Assembly (NCBI GenBank): GCA_004369085.1
Contig: ML210147.1
Coordinates: forward strand, 496,001 to 560,000
Source of the DNA: Coprinopsis marcescibilis
Taxonomy: Eukaryota > Basidiomycota > Agaricomycetes > Agaricales > Psathyrellaceae
Length of the DNA: 64,000 nucleotides
Direction: 5' to 3'
Positions 32,840 to 45,401 of the stretch are shown piece after piece. The translations under genes were made by a program, and so were the position numbers. Positions within the stretch are counted from its first letter, which is position 1; every line of letters begins with the position of its first letter. Below the pieces are notes generated by a model that had not been told where the DNA came from, searched no databases, and worked only from the letters and a program-made list of their open reading frames with translations.

Positions 32840-35772
32840 ATGTCAACTCTTGCCAACATAGTAGTTGCTGTTAGTGGAACCCATAAGGGATATGCTCAAG
32901 GTGCGTGGTCAACCGTCTCAGTGAATCTCAGTAAGCATTGATACCAACCGTTAACAGCCAAGGTCTGTCGAGAAAGACCCATGGGTCAGAAACTAGTCAT
33001 AGTACTCACGCGATAATTGCAACGATACAGATCGAAGGAATCGTCAAGGACAACGGCGGCATCTTCTCGAAGGTCGTCGATTCCGCAACGACCCACCTCG
33101 TCTCAACCCAAGCTGACGTCCAAAAGGCATCCAGCAAAGGTGTGTATTCTCGATACTCTGGGCCGACTGGGGATGCTCAGGGCAGCTCTCTAGTGACCGC
33201 GGCCAAGGACGCCGGCATTCCAATCGTTTCACTTGACTGGCTTATGAAGTCCATCGAGGAGAAAAAGAGAGAGGACGAGGCCAACTATGCTTTGGGGACT
33301 GTGACATCGAAGGCTGCATCTGTACCGCCCACAGCTGCACCTGTCAATACCAGACCTAAGAGGAAGGCGACCACCGTCCCACCCGTGGAGGAAGAGTCGG
33401 AGGAGGAGAAGCCTCCCGCCAAAAAGAGCAAGACAGTAGCCACCAAGGCCAAAGGAAAGGGTAAAGCGAAAGCGAAAGAAGAGTCTGAAGACGATGCTAT
33501 GGACGAGGATGATGACGATGACAAAGCTCCAGTCAAGGCTGCTACCCCGACCCCTCCTCCAGCGCCCAAAATGAAAACAGTGATTAAAAAAGGCAAAGCT
33601 CCCGTTGACGAAGTTTGTCACCTTGCAGGTAAGTAGATGAGTCTTTTATTTCTTGTTTTCTATCGTTCACGCGCATAATGCGCATTAGGCACGCATCACG
33701 TTTACGTCGATGCATCCGGTGTTGTTTGGGATGCCACCTTGAACCAGACAGATGTAAGGAGAATAGGCACTGTTTCCACTTCATTTACTCACCGCATTTT
33801 AGATTGGTCGGAATAACAACAAATTTTACTACTGCCAGGTGTGTTTGCTTTCTTGCTACAGATTAAACATCGGGCCAACTCATCCCAACTCCTGCCATAT
33901 AGCTTCTTGAGCGAGATTCGTCCCCCGTCTCCTATGCAGTTTTCTGCCGATGGGGCCGGGTTGGTGATCGTGGACAAAGTAAAATGTATGCTGAAGGCGC
34001 GTCTCTCGGCTCTGCAATGGCGGTGCGTACTTCAGCTCTGATTTTCTAACGGGCATGTGGCTGAAAGTTCACTGGTTAGACTTTCGACAAACAAATGAAA
34101 GCCAAGACAGGTATATTGAAATCACTCCAGACGTCAGTCAATTCTCATCACAGATAGGTAAATGCTGGAATGACAGAGCACAAGCTCTGGGCGGAGGCAA
34201 GAAATACGCGTATCTGGCAAGTGACAGCGCAGCTACAGTTGCACTATAATCTGACCCCAAATTAGGAACGGAACTACGACGACGACGACGACGATGAGGA
34301 AGAAGACATCGCTGAAGCCTCCGTTGGAAACAAAGTCCAAGAGCCTCCCAAAGCGCCTCCCAAACCGACCATTGCGCCACAGCTTGTCAAACTTATGGAG
34401 CTGATATTCAACAACAGCTTTATGCAGCAGTCCATGCTTTCCATGTCGTACGACAGCAATAAACTCCCTCTTGGAAAGTTGTCCAAGGACACCATTCTCC
34501 GTGGATTCAACCTGTTGAAGCAGATTGGTGAAGTTATCGGCGACCCTGTCAACGCGCTTCAGAACTTCTCGGAATACGGCAACTCCCAAGGTCAGATTCT
34601 AAGCCAACTAAGCAGCAGATACTACACTGTCATTCCACACAACTTCGGTCGCAACGTCCCGCCTGTGATCAACACCCAGGATCGCCTCAAGGATGAAGCA
34701 CAGCTTGTGGAGAATCTGATAGACATGAAAATCAGCACAGAAATTATGTCCGCCAGCGCTAAGGATCACGATGTTCACCCAGTTGACAAGCAATTCACAT
34801 CCCTCAACTTGGCGGAAGCGCTTCCTCGTGAGTCAACGCTTGGCCTTAGAAGGCTTCGTTTCGCTAACATCCACCCCAGTCAATAAAAGCTCGAATGAAT
34901 TCAAGCTACTTGAGGCATACGTCAAGAAAACGCACGGACATACCCATAGCTCGAGGCTCGAAGTGGAGGAAATCTTCCGCGTCAAAAGGGAGGAAGACGA
35001 GGTCCGCTGGGATGCCAATGGATGGGGCCAGTGGAAATCAAACAACCGAAAATTACTTTGGCATGGAAGCAGAACTACCAATTTCTCTGGGATTCTCTCT
35101 CAAGGGTCAGTGCGCAAACATGTCGGGCCCGTTACCAATGCACTTACCTTTACATTCAGCTTGCGTATCGCTCCCCCTGAGGCGCCAGTCAGCGGATACA
35201 TGTTCGACAAGGGAATTTACCTTGCTGATATTGTCTCCAAGAGCGCGAACTATTGCTGTCCGCATGTAAGGAGCCCTTGATATGTCAGAATTTTCATCTC
35301 TGATGATTCAACATCTATGCACCAGATTTCAGCAAATACTGGGCTTCTTCTTCTTTGCGAAGCACAGTTAGGCGACCCTATGTATGAATGCAAAAACTCG
35401 GACTACTATGCAGCGACAAGCTGCAAGAAGGCCGACGCCATTGCGACCAAAGGTCAGTTGTCGATGCATCTGATATGGGAAATTCTGACTGAACTCCACA
35501 TACAGGACTTGGTCGCACCGTACCTCAGCAATGGGAAGACGCCTCTGCCATCCACCCCGATCTCGCAGGGATACAGGTTCCCAAAGTAACAGGTTCGGAA
35601 ACTAATATCACGGGGAATTCCTCGGACCTGCAAGGTCTTTGCCTACAGTACAATGAGGTATGGCTCCGTCTCGATATTTATTGACTTGCATACTGATGGA
35701 AGTTCGCAGTACATTGTTTATAACGTCTCTCAGGTCAAACTGAGGTACCTTTTCCGAGTCAAGTGGTTGTGA
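32840..35772 (+). CDS. PARP: Poly(ADP-ribose) polymerase with BRCT, WGR, regulatory and catalytic domains
   Basis: Fourteen exons: 32840-32900, 32958-32962 (5 nt), 33031-33628, 33689-33753, 33803-33838, 33903-34022, 34080-34110, 34158-34216, 34266-34827, 34880-35105, 35160-35265, 35326-35452, 35506-35657, 35710-35772, for 736 residues. It transfers ADP-ribose from NAD+ to proteins at DNA breaks. BRCT domain at about 1-90 ([19 protein letters not shown]). A Lys-rich, acidic linker follows with likely nuclear signals (RPKRKA, PPAKKSK). WGR domain: [15 protein letters not shown]. Regulatory helical domain from about 320 ([22 protein letters not shown]). Catalytic H-Y-E triad: [26 protein letters not shown]. 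There are no zinc fingers, so it is PARP2-like. One intron has a GC donor (GCAAGT at 34217). Confidence 0.95.
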
Positions 35773-36073
35773 AGATTGGTCTTTGATGTTTTCGCTATTT
35801 CTATGCTGCCCTCGACTCTGCCCCTACATACATGCTTATCACGCTGTCCGTAGGATACTGATATCTAATGTACCTGTGAACTCATAACCCCCTCGTCATC
35901 TCTCGCCGCGATAACGCGGAACCACGAACGAATTGGTTAGAGCACAGACAAATCGTTCTTTGTGTTTGCACAACTTGTGGTAGAGCACAGCCACGGGTGC
36001 TATCGGCGCGTCATAACTCCCTTGGCATATACGCGACACCTCCGAAAGAACTCGCACAAACGACAACTCACAC
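35773..36073. other. Intergenic: PARP 3' region and COQ11-like promoter
   Basis: A 301-bp gap. No feature recognised. Confidence 0.6.
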
Positions 36074-37347
36074 ATGAGTCTGGGAGCTGTGAAACATGTA
36101 TTGGTAGTTGGTGGAAATGGATTCATCGGTGCGTTCTCAGATTTGAGGGAGGTGGCCGTCGCTGACGCCTCATAGGCTCTGCGGTGTGTAAGGCTGCGCT
36201 CGCAAAAGGGCTAAAGGTGACCAGCGTTAGGTACCTTGCTCATACTAAATGCGATGTTCAATTCACAAATCCGCCATAGCTCGTCAGGCAATCCCTACCG
36301 CACTCCAAAAGGACATAGTCCCGCCTGGACATCCAATGTAAAGCAGCATATCCATACTTGGTCTCAAGAATGACCTCATAAATTAGGTGAACTGGCAAAA
36401 AGGGGACGCCCTGAGCCCAACTAGCTTTTCGCATCTCTTCACGGAGGTTGGGGCCGTAGTGCACACGTTGGGCACACTTCTGGAGGATGGGGCGTATAAG
36501 AACGCTATTCGCCAAGGCGACGTGCCTGCGTTATTGAAGGCCGTCTTCAGAACTGGTCAGAGTAGCAACCCTCTCCGGGAGAGGGCCGACGAAGAACCAC
36601 AGGGTAGCTACGCAAGAATTAATCGTGATTCTGGTGTGTTCTCCGTGATAGACATTGGCCGGGACTTATAGAGTTTTTTTTTCAGCTTTAAGAGTTTGCG
36701 AAGCGTTTGTAGAGTCTTCTAAGGCCGTACCAAATACTCCAAACAAGCCTCGGCCCTTTGTATACGTTTCAGCTGAAGACATATTTCGACCCATAGTGCC
36801 TGACGGATACATTCAAACAAAGCGGCAGGCCGAGAAAGGGATAGAACACATCTTGCATGATAATCCAGACTACAGAGGGGTGTATATTCGACCAAGTAAA
36901 CTCGATCGACCCACTGTCCTCTTTTACCTATTCTGATGCACGTCTCCAGGCTTGGTATATCACGCTCACCTGAGACCGCTTACCACCCCGATTGCTACAC
37001 TTCTGGACGCCTCGGCTGCAGTGCACCGCAAGATTCCCCGGTCAATCCCCACACCATCGTCAATTCTCCGTTCGTTAGGATCTAGGTTTCCGAAAGCGAA
37101 TTCTTCTCTTGGATCACCGCTGGACTCGGTTGCGAATGCGCTGACCGTACCCCCGATTCATGTTGACCAAGTTGCTGCGGCGATTGTGGCGACTCTAGAC
37201 TCTTCGAGAAATGTTCGAGGTGTGGTTACAGTGCATCGTATGCGAGAACTGATAGGATGGCGAACCGGCGATGGCGATGACGATTTTGAGATAGGGTCAA
37301 GCAAAGGCGGAGTCGGCGTTCACCAAGGTGGCATTAGATACATTTGA
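36074..37347 (+). CDS. COQ11: NAD(P)-binding atypical SDR, Coq11-like
   Basis: Six exons: 36074-36128, 36176-36230, 36280-36337, 36387-36633, 36686-36895, 36950-37347, giving 340 residues. The N-terminal Rossmann loop is HVLVVGGNGFIG, followed by VTSVSSSGNPY, VNWQKGDALSP and VVHTLGTLLE. A conserved YVSAEDIF and a YIQTKRQAEKGIE block holding the Tyr-xxx-Lys pair come next, and the C-terminal half is hydrophobic and less conserved. This pattern fits the NDUFA9/Coq11 group of atypical short-chain dehydrogenases. Yeast Coq11 (YLR290C) is associated with the coenzyme Q biosynthetic complex in mitochondria. No catalytic activity has been shown for the group. It is assigned by pattern, so a related NAD-dependent epimerase is possible. 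Confidence 0.72.
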
Positions 37348-37628
37348 TTTCGAACGAAAGACGGTGTTATGATTTTCGGCTTAGAACGGACTTCCGCTGT
37401 AGGTCATCTGGGAAAGATTACGAAGAGAATGACACTTCGAGAGAGATAAGTATATAGTCGTAACTGCGGAAATGCTGGTGATTGCGCTATTATTGTGAGG
37501 GATCAAATGATTTCGGCATTCAAAGCCAGGGTTCAATAGCCCAGAACCCCGCTGCCCAGAAAAATCGTCCGACCGGGGGTTTCTTAAATACCACGACTAG
37601 TGCCTCGTCCGAGTGGTCGCAAAACGCC

Positions 37629-38826
37629 ATGTCCATTCAGAACACCATGAAGCTGTCTAGTTCACTGGGACTGCGCCTCAAGGCTGCTGGTGCTAGTCGC
37701 AGTACCCGCATAACCACCCACCCTACATTCACGCTCCAGGCACAGCTGCCCTGCAACTCCTTCAACACCCACAGAACTATTTCTCGGCTAGCAGTCTCCC
37801 AAACTCTCAATGCGTCTACCAGCAAGCAAGACGACAGGGACGAGCGCGTCGTCCGCATGGTCATGTTCGGCAAGCCAGGCGCTGGAAAGGGCACTCTCTC
37901 CAACCTCCTGGTCAAGCACTACGACATCCTCAGCATTTCGACGGGCGACCTCCTGCGGCTGCATATAGCCCAAAAGACGGACGTCGGGAGACAAGTGGAA
38001 GGTATCATGGCGAGAGGCGGGCTTGTACCCGACGAACTCATGCTCAAGATCGTCACGAGCAAGCTGGACTCGCTGCATAACAAGGTGGGTCAAGGCCCCA
38101 CATTCTGTGCGAAGTACTCCGTTCCTCAATTACGCTGTCACAGCATTGGATTCTAGATGGGTTCCCCCGAACACTAGACCAGAGCCAGCTCCTGGATGCT
38201 CACCTCAGGTAAGCAGCTCAACTTTGGACACTTCCCGAGTCTTAACATCTCTATCAGAAAACAAAATACCCCGTTGTCGCTGGTCGTCAATCTTAATGTC
38301 CCCGACGAAGTTATTTTAAGCCGTATCTCAGACCGTTGGGTGCATTTGGCTTCAGGACGCGTCTATAACACCTCCTATAATCCCCCTCGTGTCCCAGGGT
38401 ACGACGACGTGACCGGAGAACCTTTGACCAAGCGCCCAGACGACAATCCAGTGCGTGCTTCGAAAAATTGCAAATTCTGATTAACGCTGACGTCGCTTGC
38501 AGGAGATATTTTCCCGTCGGCTACAAGCATTTTACGCCGCAACTTCGCCAATATTGTCGCATTATCAAAACCTTGCTTCGCAGCAAGTCGCTCCTCCGAA
38601 GAACCCCTACCAGCACCCCCATCAAGTGACGCTATATCGACCAACAAAGGTTGCAGTGAGAACGCTTTCCGGAAATACATCCGACGAGATCTGGCCAGAA
38701 CTAGACTACGTCATGCTCTCTATGTTCCCTGGACTTAAAAGACGCGTGGACGTCCAAGCCAACCGTATGCCTCCCTTGACCGAGGCCATTGCGGCCAACT
38801 TGGCCGCTACAAGCTTTGGCAAATAA
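37629..38826 (+). CDS. ADK2: Mitochondrial adenylate kinase family protein (AK3/Adk2-like)
   Basis: Four exons: 37629-38084, 38144-38208, 38258-38450, 38503-38826, for 345 residues. The N-terminal 75 residues are Ser/Thr/Arg-rich with few acids, as in a mitochondrial presequence. The kinase core has P-loop MFGKPGAGKGTLS, the nucleotide-binding STGDLLR, DGFPRTLDQ, DRWVHLASGR and the LID region VYNTSYNPPRVPGYDD with KRPDDNP. The LID lacks zinc-binding cysteines. It probably phosphorylates AMP with GTP or ATP in the matrix. The C-terminal part is longer than in yeast Adk2, because it contains an insert after YQNLASQ. The first ATG in a good context (37629) was chosen; the frame stays open further upstream. 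Confidence 0.88.
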
Positions 38827-38969
38827 AACGATCAAGTCGATCGCGCTTTTTCTTGTATTAGATTCCTGTAGTTTTACCACCATCGTTCGTTGTTTGTATC
38901 ACATTAGCACCCATATGTTTTCATTGCATTTCCATTTGTTTTCGCGGATTTTCAAAAAGACAGATGTAA

Positions 38970-39987
38970 TCATCGCAGCGCATACCTGTCATGAACCAAT
39001 CAGTAAATTTACCATTAGTAAGGGATAAACCAAGGACGTACATTTTGACAGTGTACAATCCTTCCGGAAGGCCTTCCTGTACCTTTTCTCTTACTATTTT
39101 CAGTCCAGCTTGCTTGAACAAGACTTTCCAAGCCAGGTCAGACCTAAAACATATCAATTGCTGCCGATTCCTTATCGCATGCATCTATGTACATACCTGG
39201 TTAAACTGGAATCTTGATCGTCGAAAATTGTCAGTGGCTTCGAGTCTGGCAGGTCCGAACAGAGATTTTCTTTCACAACGATAAGACTGCGGCGCTGCGG
39301 TTTCAGGGCAGCTTGACATCGGACAAAGAAGGCGACGAGGTCCTCGTCCGATAGATGTCCCAAACACCATTGGCACCAGATAATATCGTATCCTAGTCCG
39401 ATATCGTCGGCTGGGCGAGCTGGTTGGTATCCGATACGGTCGATGAAGTGAGTCCGATGAGGGTTGAGGGGATCAAATTCCTGGAGGGTGCCTTGGAGCA
39501 CTGTGACGCTTTTGGAACCACCTTGAAGGCCTGGCCAATGTGACCGTTCTTCAGCGCCAGTGGAGGTGCTACCTGCTGCAGAAGCACGAGCCCGTGTGGC
39601 TGCTTCTTGAACAAAAATTTCCACTGGCTCCAAGAGGACAACATCAGATACGAGGGGCAGGAGAGTGTCCGATGTAACTCGTCCTACTCCTGCACCGACA
39701 TCGAGAGCGCGAACGCGGAGGAAATGCTCTGGTTCTCGAAGAGGTTTGTAGGCCGAGGGCACTGTCGATAGTTCTGGGTATAAACCCAACAGAAAAAGAC
39801 GCGATCCCAAGGATTCTATTCGAGGGAGAGACTGAAGTCACAAATGGTGGAAATTGCCAGAACTGAAGAGAAATAGTGTTACCCCTGTGCCAAAGCCTCC
39901 CAGAACACCATCGTAGTTTGCTGGCTGGTTATTCCAGTATTCGATTCCCTCCTCAACGTCTGGAGCCTTCTCCGGTGCATTGGTCAT
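38970..39987 (-). CDS. TAE1: Alpha-N-terminal protein methyltransferase (NTM1/Tae1)
   Basis: Four exons: 39987-39883, 39831-39197, 39143-39042, 38985-38970, for 285 residues. It methylates the N-terminus of proteins that begin X-Pro-Lys after Met removal, such as ribosomal proteins uL11 and eL40 in yeast. Family motifs: EYWNNQPANYDGVLGGFG near the start, SAM loop ALDVGAGVGRVT, LLEPVEIFV, YDIIWCQWCLGHLSDEDLV, and SLIVVKENL. The C-terminus is YTVKMYALR, which requires an intron with donor GTACGT (39041) and a 16-nt last exon carrying only the final residues and the stop. Without that splice the frame runs on into about 25 unrelated residues. Its start is 102 bp from the divergent CSM3 start. 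Confidence 0.92.
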
Positions 39988-40089
39988 GATTGCGGAAGGA
40001 GGAGGACAAAGGTCGCCACATCACGTGTGGGATCGGGAGCATGGATTTGCTCAGTGTTGCACATACAAGCAACAACAACGCGCTCTGTA

Positions 40090-41389
40090 ATGGACTTCTC
40101 AGTCGCGAGCCTTTTCGACGATGATGACGTGGAGGACGTGCCAAAGCGCCATAAAACCCCCCATCCCGACGACAACGACGACAACGACGCGCCACGACGG
40201 CCATCGAAGCGACAACGGCAGATACTGGGAAGTGACGATGACGATGAAGCAGCAGGGCCTCCAATTACTATTGACACGCGTGCCATGGACGACCTCATGG
40301 ACAACGACACATACGAGGAGATGAACTGGGGTGGCATAGACGAGGTGGAAAAGCGAGTGACGGAGAAGCTCAAGCGCTCTGCCCTTTTGACGCCGCATCA
40401 GGTCATGCCGAGCAGCTCACCGCCTCCTGAGGATTCCGAAGATAAAGCCAAAAAGAAGGGCAAAGCAGACGGAGATAAACCCAGGAAGAAAGTTGTAACA
40501 CTGAATGAACGTCTTCTTATTGACCCGAAAGGTTTCCCTAAACTCATTCAAGATATGAAGGGCTTCAAACCAAAGGGCAAGGGCCACGAGGTGTGGAGCT
40601 ACCAGTACGCAATCATCGAGCACATAATGTTGACCGCAGCTACTTAGGCATCGGACCTGAATCGGCTACTCCAGAGATACCAATTCTGGACCCATCAGCT
40701 GCATCCTAAAGCACCTTTCCGGGAAACTGTTACGAAGATCGAGAAGCTATGTCATACCAGGCTGCTGATGGTGAGTGTGGTGGATCCCTGCATTGGAAAT
40801 AAGATTGACCGACGCCCAACAGAGCAAGTTGACCACATGGAAGGACGAATCCAAGGATGTAGCTCCTCCCTTGGATCTGGAAGAACGAGACCTGGACAGC
40901 GACGACGATGACAGAGAGGCGGACAATGTTGATGCCCAGGCGCAACCCCATGCACCCTCCGATTCCGACGCGATGTCAGACTTTGCAAGCTCTTCCCGGA
41001 TTCCTTCGAGACCTCTTACTTCAGGATCAGAGCCTCAAACCGAGGACGACCTTTACGACGAAGACATCGAAGCTTTACTACAAGAAGAAGCTATGGCCTC
41101 AAAAACAACCAACACCAAGTCGCCGCCAATGGAGATCGATACTACAGAAGACGAATCGCTATGGGATCAGTTCGATACCCCAGACATTGACATGGACCCA
41201 GTATTCCGACCGCAGTCTGTACCACCCATACCGGCGCGTAGTTCACTGAATGACCTGATGGACGATGAATGGGCCGCACTGGACGAAATGGGAGGCGGAT
41301 TCGAAGGGAATAACCCGCAGCCAGGTTCTGCAAGCAATGCACCTCAGCCAGAGCCTCCAGAAGATGATCTAGATGACATGTATGTATAA
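40090..41389 (+). CDS. CSM3: Replication fork protection complex subunit Csm3/Swi3 (TIPIN)
   Basis: Three exons: 40090-40590, 40648-40770, 40823-41389, giving 396 residues. With Tof1/Swi1 it stabilises paused forks and mediates the replication checkpoint. The Swi3 domain spans the first splice junctions: LNERLLIDPKGFPKLIQDM, then FKPKGKGHEASDLNRLLQRY, then FWTHQLHPKAPFRETVTKIE. It is flanked by acidic, Asp-rich regions (FDDDDVEDV at the start, LDSDDDDREAD later) and a basic RRPSKRQRQ. The C-terminal half is low-complexity and acidic and ends DDMYV. The start at 40090 gives the usual short acidic lead before the basic patch. Confidence 0.9.
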
Positions 41390-41487
41390 ATGTGAAGGGT
41401 CCGCGGTCTACAAATACAGATGTGTGTTGAGTTGGGATGCAAAGCGATGAAAGTGTTCCGAATGAAGAATTAGCGATAGCTCTGTGT

Positions 41488-44400
41488 CTAAGCAGTACCG
41501 TACTGCTGCGCAGTCTTGGCAAGACCTTTACCTGCACCTTCAAGTGCCTTCTTCCTAGCGTCAACGATCTTCTTTCCGAGGACAAATCCAAAGTCGTGAT
41601 CGATCTATGATATGATATGATTGTTAAACCCACTGTACGACCATCAAACAGTTAAACTTACCAAAGTTGTTGGCACAGACTTGCAATTGTCCACCGCGCT
41701 ATTTCGGACATCGGTTGAAGTTTGAGATTCCGAAAGTGTGAGCAGATCGGCAGAGATGGTCTTCAAGACGGCAACTGCTTCCGTCCTGATAGACTTGAAG
41801 CTAGGTACAAGTCCGCCGAACTTATTTATCTTGATGACGGAAGGTGTCTTGAACCGAAGGGTTTCGACGTTGAACAAGAGGAATGCCTGGAACGCGAAAG
41901 GTTGAGCGATAGGCTTTTCGAGGAAATATAGATTAATTTACCTCTTGAACGAGGGTTGCAACTTGCAACAACTCAACGACAGAACCTGATTGCTTCAGGG
42001 ATTCAAAGCGCGTTTTGGCCTCTGAAATATCTTAGAAAAGCGTAGTTCAGGTGCGGTGGAAATCCTCACCTTCAAAATATTTCAGAAGGGTGGCAGGAGG
42101 CTCTGTGACTGCAGGTGGTTCCTCCTTCTTCTGTTGACCATTGGCGCCGTTCGTTGGAGGTAATTGAATGCCTTTCAGTGGGTGGCCCGTTTTCAATTCA
42201 TTCTGCTTGGCGGCCTCCGCGAGAACAACAGCAGGAGGGGGACGAGCATAATCGTGGTAGGGCTCCAACCAGTCGGCAAGCGCAGTCGCAAAGGCAATAA
42301 GCTTTGTTTCTTCCGAAGTTAGCTTGAAGCCGGTCAGTAAATGTTGGCATTGCAGAATATATACAAACTCACCTCGCACAGTTCAGCCTCATCGCGCTGG
42401 AGAAGTCGCTGGTGCAAAGACAATGCCTTGTCGAAGTTTCCGGTTTGCTTCGGTCTGTCTCCGATGAGAAGCTTGTCTTCTACAGTTTCGTCTAAATCAC
42501 TCGCGTGTTGAAATGCTCTGATATAGGTCTTGAGGAAGATTGACAACCAGCCAAGCTTTTTAACAGAGTCAAAATTCGATCAGCAGATATGAGGGAGTGA
42601 CCTACCCCGTCTGGTTTACCAAAGAGGAACGTCTGCTCGTTAAGCGACTTGGAAACCGCTGGTTGATATTCTGGTAAAATATCAAAATCGCGATTGTCGT
42701 AATGCACTAGTTATCTGTCTGTCAGGCGGTCGTCTTTTGGATAACTTGCAATCACTTACGCCGGTCGAACACAAATTTCAATTCGATCAACTCCATGTCT
42801 ATGAGGTCCGAAAGAATAGCCTCATGAGACAGCCGCATTCGGAGATATTCTATCTTGATCGAGTCGCGTTGAAGAGAGTTCTCTAACCTCTCCTCAAAGT
42901 GAATAAATTCGGGGATCTAACAAACTTTAGCTGGCGAAAGCTTGACCTTTGGAAGGACTTACCTGGGAGTATTTTTCGGCGTGGAAGACCCGAGAAATAA
43001 ATTCGGAAGTCTTCAAGTGCGTTAGCATATCGTCGACGTCAAACAGGCGACAAGCCACACCTCTTGTGAGTTACTCAAATAGATTTGAGTAGCTTCTAAG
43101 CACTCCGAGATGTAGGTCAAGTCTCCGGCAGGAGCGGTGGAGAATGTAGAGCTCCTTGAAAGAAGGAGGTGGGAGAGCGTGTCGTGTTGAACTTGCTTGA
43201 TTTGCATGGCCCGATAATGTTCAAGTGCCAGTGAAGGTGCACCTACATATTGTTTGAGTTAACTTAATTGGCCCAGCAAGATTTCACTCACCCAGTAAGC
43301 GGTAGATACGAACGAGTATCAATCTCGTCAAAAATGAATGTTTGCTTTTCAGCAATGCATATTCCAAAAAGGAAGCGGCCGCCTGAAGATGACTTTGATC
43401 GTTGGTAAGGCTCCATAAGTTAATGTATGCATTGCCAGCGAGAAGCGCCAAATCGTCTGCAGGCTGAAGTTCGGTTTGGGGCAAGGAGTAACCAAGGGGA
43501 AGGCCTTGTTCGTAGTGCGAGACGTAGGCCTTCAGTCGCTTTTGCTCAGAATCGACGTTAATTTCGCTTGGTGATAATCTGTGGCGAAGATGCTTGTGAA
43601 CGTTGATGACACGCTGCAAATCTTCTGTGGTTTCCTATTGGCACGAGGTAAATCTCTGAAAATACAGTAGAAAGATTCTGCATAAACTTACAAAAGAAAT
43701 TGGAACGTTTTGCAGGAACTCTATCCACTGTTGACGTTCCTCTCCCTGAATATCGGTATAGGGCTTCAAATCTTCGAAGCAGCACGCCTTGTCACCAAAA
43801 GTCTCGAAATATTGTTTCAGCAGGGTGACTAGTTTCGACGGGTCTGCCAAAATGAAGTATCAGTATTTACACCTCTGAGCGAAGAGTTCTCGAATCACCA
43901 TCCGAAAGTTTGTGCTCCCGAGAACGGCGCTCAAGTTCCAAAATGGCAAGTAAACCAGACCTATCCGATCTCCCGTCCAACTTGGCGACACGAGCGAAAA
44001 CTTCTTTTGCAGACTGAATACTGACAGTTGCCGACTCTTTTTGCGAGTCCGAAGGAGCGCCGCCCTGTGGCAAAGTTATGGGAGCAAATGCTGCGTCCAA
44101 AACTGCCAAGAATTCAAGCCAATTCCGATCACTGGATAAATTCGAGTTCAACGGCGTTAAGCAAATGTAAATTAAGCACCCACCCCTTTTCAGTGATCAA
44201 TTCTTTGGAACGTTTTCCCTCTTCCTCAACGAGCCCTTGTGCCTTTATGATCTTCCGACGGAGATCATCGCAAGACAAATTATTGGCGCAAATAGCCTTG
44301 CCAACCTCGTTGTTGAGCAATTTCTGGGCCTCATCGAATAGTTTGAGTTCGTAACAGATGGACAAGTGAAGGTGGAATCTATCGGTGTTGAGGACCGACG

Positions 44401-45207
44401 GTGTCGGGCACGACTCTATCAAGCGATGTGCGAGTTTGTACAGGATCGTACGCATTGCCGCAGGGGTTGAAGGGTCGTTTGCCTGTGATCACAGGGCGTC
44501 AATTCCAGGCGCGTCATCGAAACAATTGTTTTCACAAACCTGGAGTACAGCACTGATCACACTCCAGTACAAGTACCTATCTTCTTGGAATGTTTTGTAC
44601 AGACGCGTCGCGATCTGGAGATGGCTGCGTCAGCGTCGCGAATGCGGATGTCGGCGTTTTTGCGTACTTGTTGCGCAGCTTTCCAGTTTGAACCGCGGAC
44701 ATTTGCCATAAAGGTTTGTGCCCCGTATTCTTCATTCCCTGGCTGCTGTCTGAAAGCCTCCTCCCACATTGAAATAATGTCATTGACTAATTACTGTTCA
44801 GCGGATGATCAAGATTGAGATGGGGAGTGAAGACAAACATCGGCCAAGAGCCCGCAGAACATGGGCCATTGCAGCCAAGACTGAATCATCAGTGGGTTTC
44901 TTTGCGAAAACCTCGTCGCACAACACGAGAGACTCTTCAACCTTTTGCGACCGCACGAGCGCGAGCGATTTAAGTGCCTGGCAATGGTTCAGCATAATTG
45001 AACGTGAAAGTATACTGGGACTTCTACCTTGACGAGGTCATTATTGGGGTGCTTTTTCAAGACTTTATTGCAAGCAACGATAGCTGACTTGTTGGAGCCA
45101 GTGTCGAGAGCATCTATGAGATAATGGGTACACATACGCCTCCAGGACGATGGTCATAGCTCACCGTAAATAGGGCGAATCTGACGTTCCAAAGCTGCAG
45201 AAGACAT
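41488..45207 (-). CDS. NAA25: NatB N-acetyltransferase auxiliary subunit Naa25/Mdm20
   Basis: Eighteen exons: 45207-45165, 45113-45028, 44977-44839, 44786-44668, 44614-44540, 44482-44184, 44131-43899, 43843-43692, 43634-43292, 43242-43061, 43010-42963, 42916-42760, 42706-42606, 42555-42373, 42322-42070, 42021-41942, 41886-41662, 41604-41488. They sum to 944 residues in a single phase. Naa25 is the TPR scaffold that anchors catalytic Naa20 to ribosomes, so that nascent chains starting Met-Asp/Glu/Asn/Gln are acetylated. TPR text is clear at the N-terminus (ERQIRPIYDALDTGSNKSAI, CNKVLKKHPNNDLVKALKSL, MWEEAFRQQPGNEEY). The family block CCFEDLKPYTDIQ and the LALEHYRAMQIKQVQHDTL segment follow. 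The second half is helical with a Pro-rich insertion. Confidence 0.93.
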
Positions 45208-45401
45208 GGCGAGAACTGAAATGATACGGTGGAATAGTGGTCAGAAGTTGTCCAAGGTGGAAGTTGCTGGCGATGACAACATTCACTGAGAACAGCCAGC
45301 TGGACAGGGTCGCGATCATCCCCGACCAAAAAAATTGTTCCGGTCTCCGGTCCCCATAACATTTCCTTCTCGTCAACATCCTCACTCAGTACTCAACACT
45401 C

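Noticed and set aside
38921..39040. Read-through C-terminal extension of the NTM1 protein
   Set aside because: The spliced form ends KMYALR, the normal family end, with a consensus GTACGT donor. The extension is unconserved.
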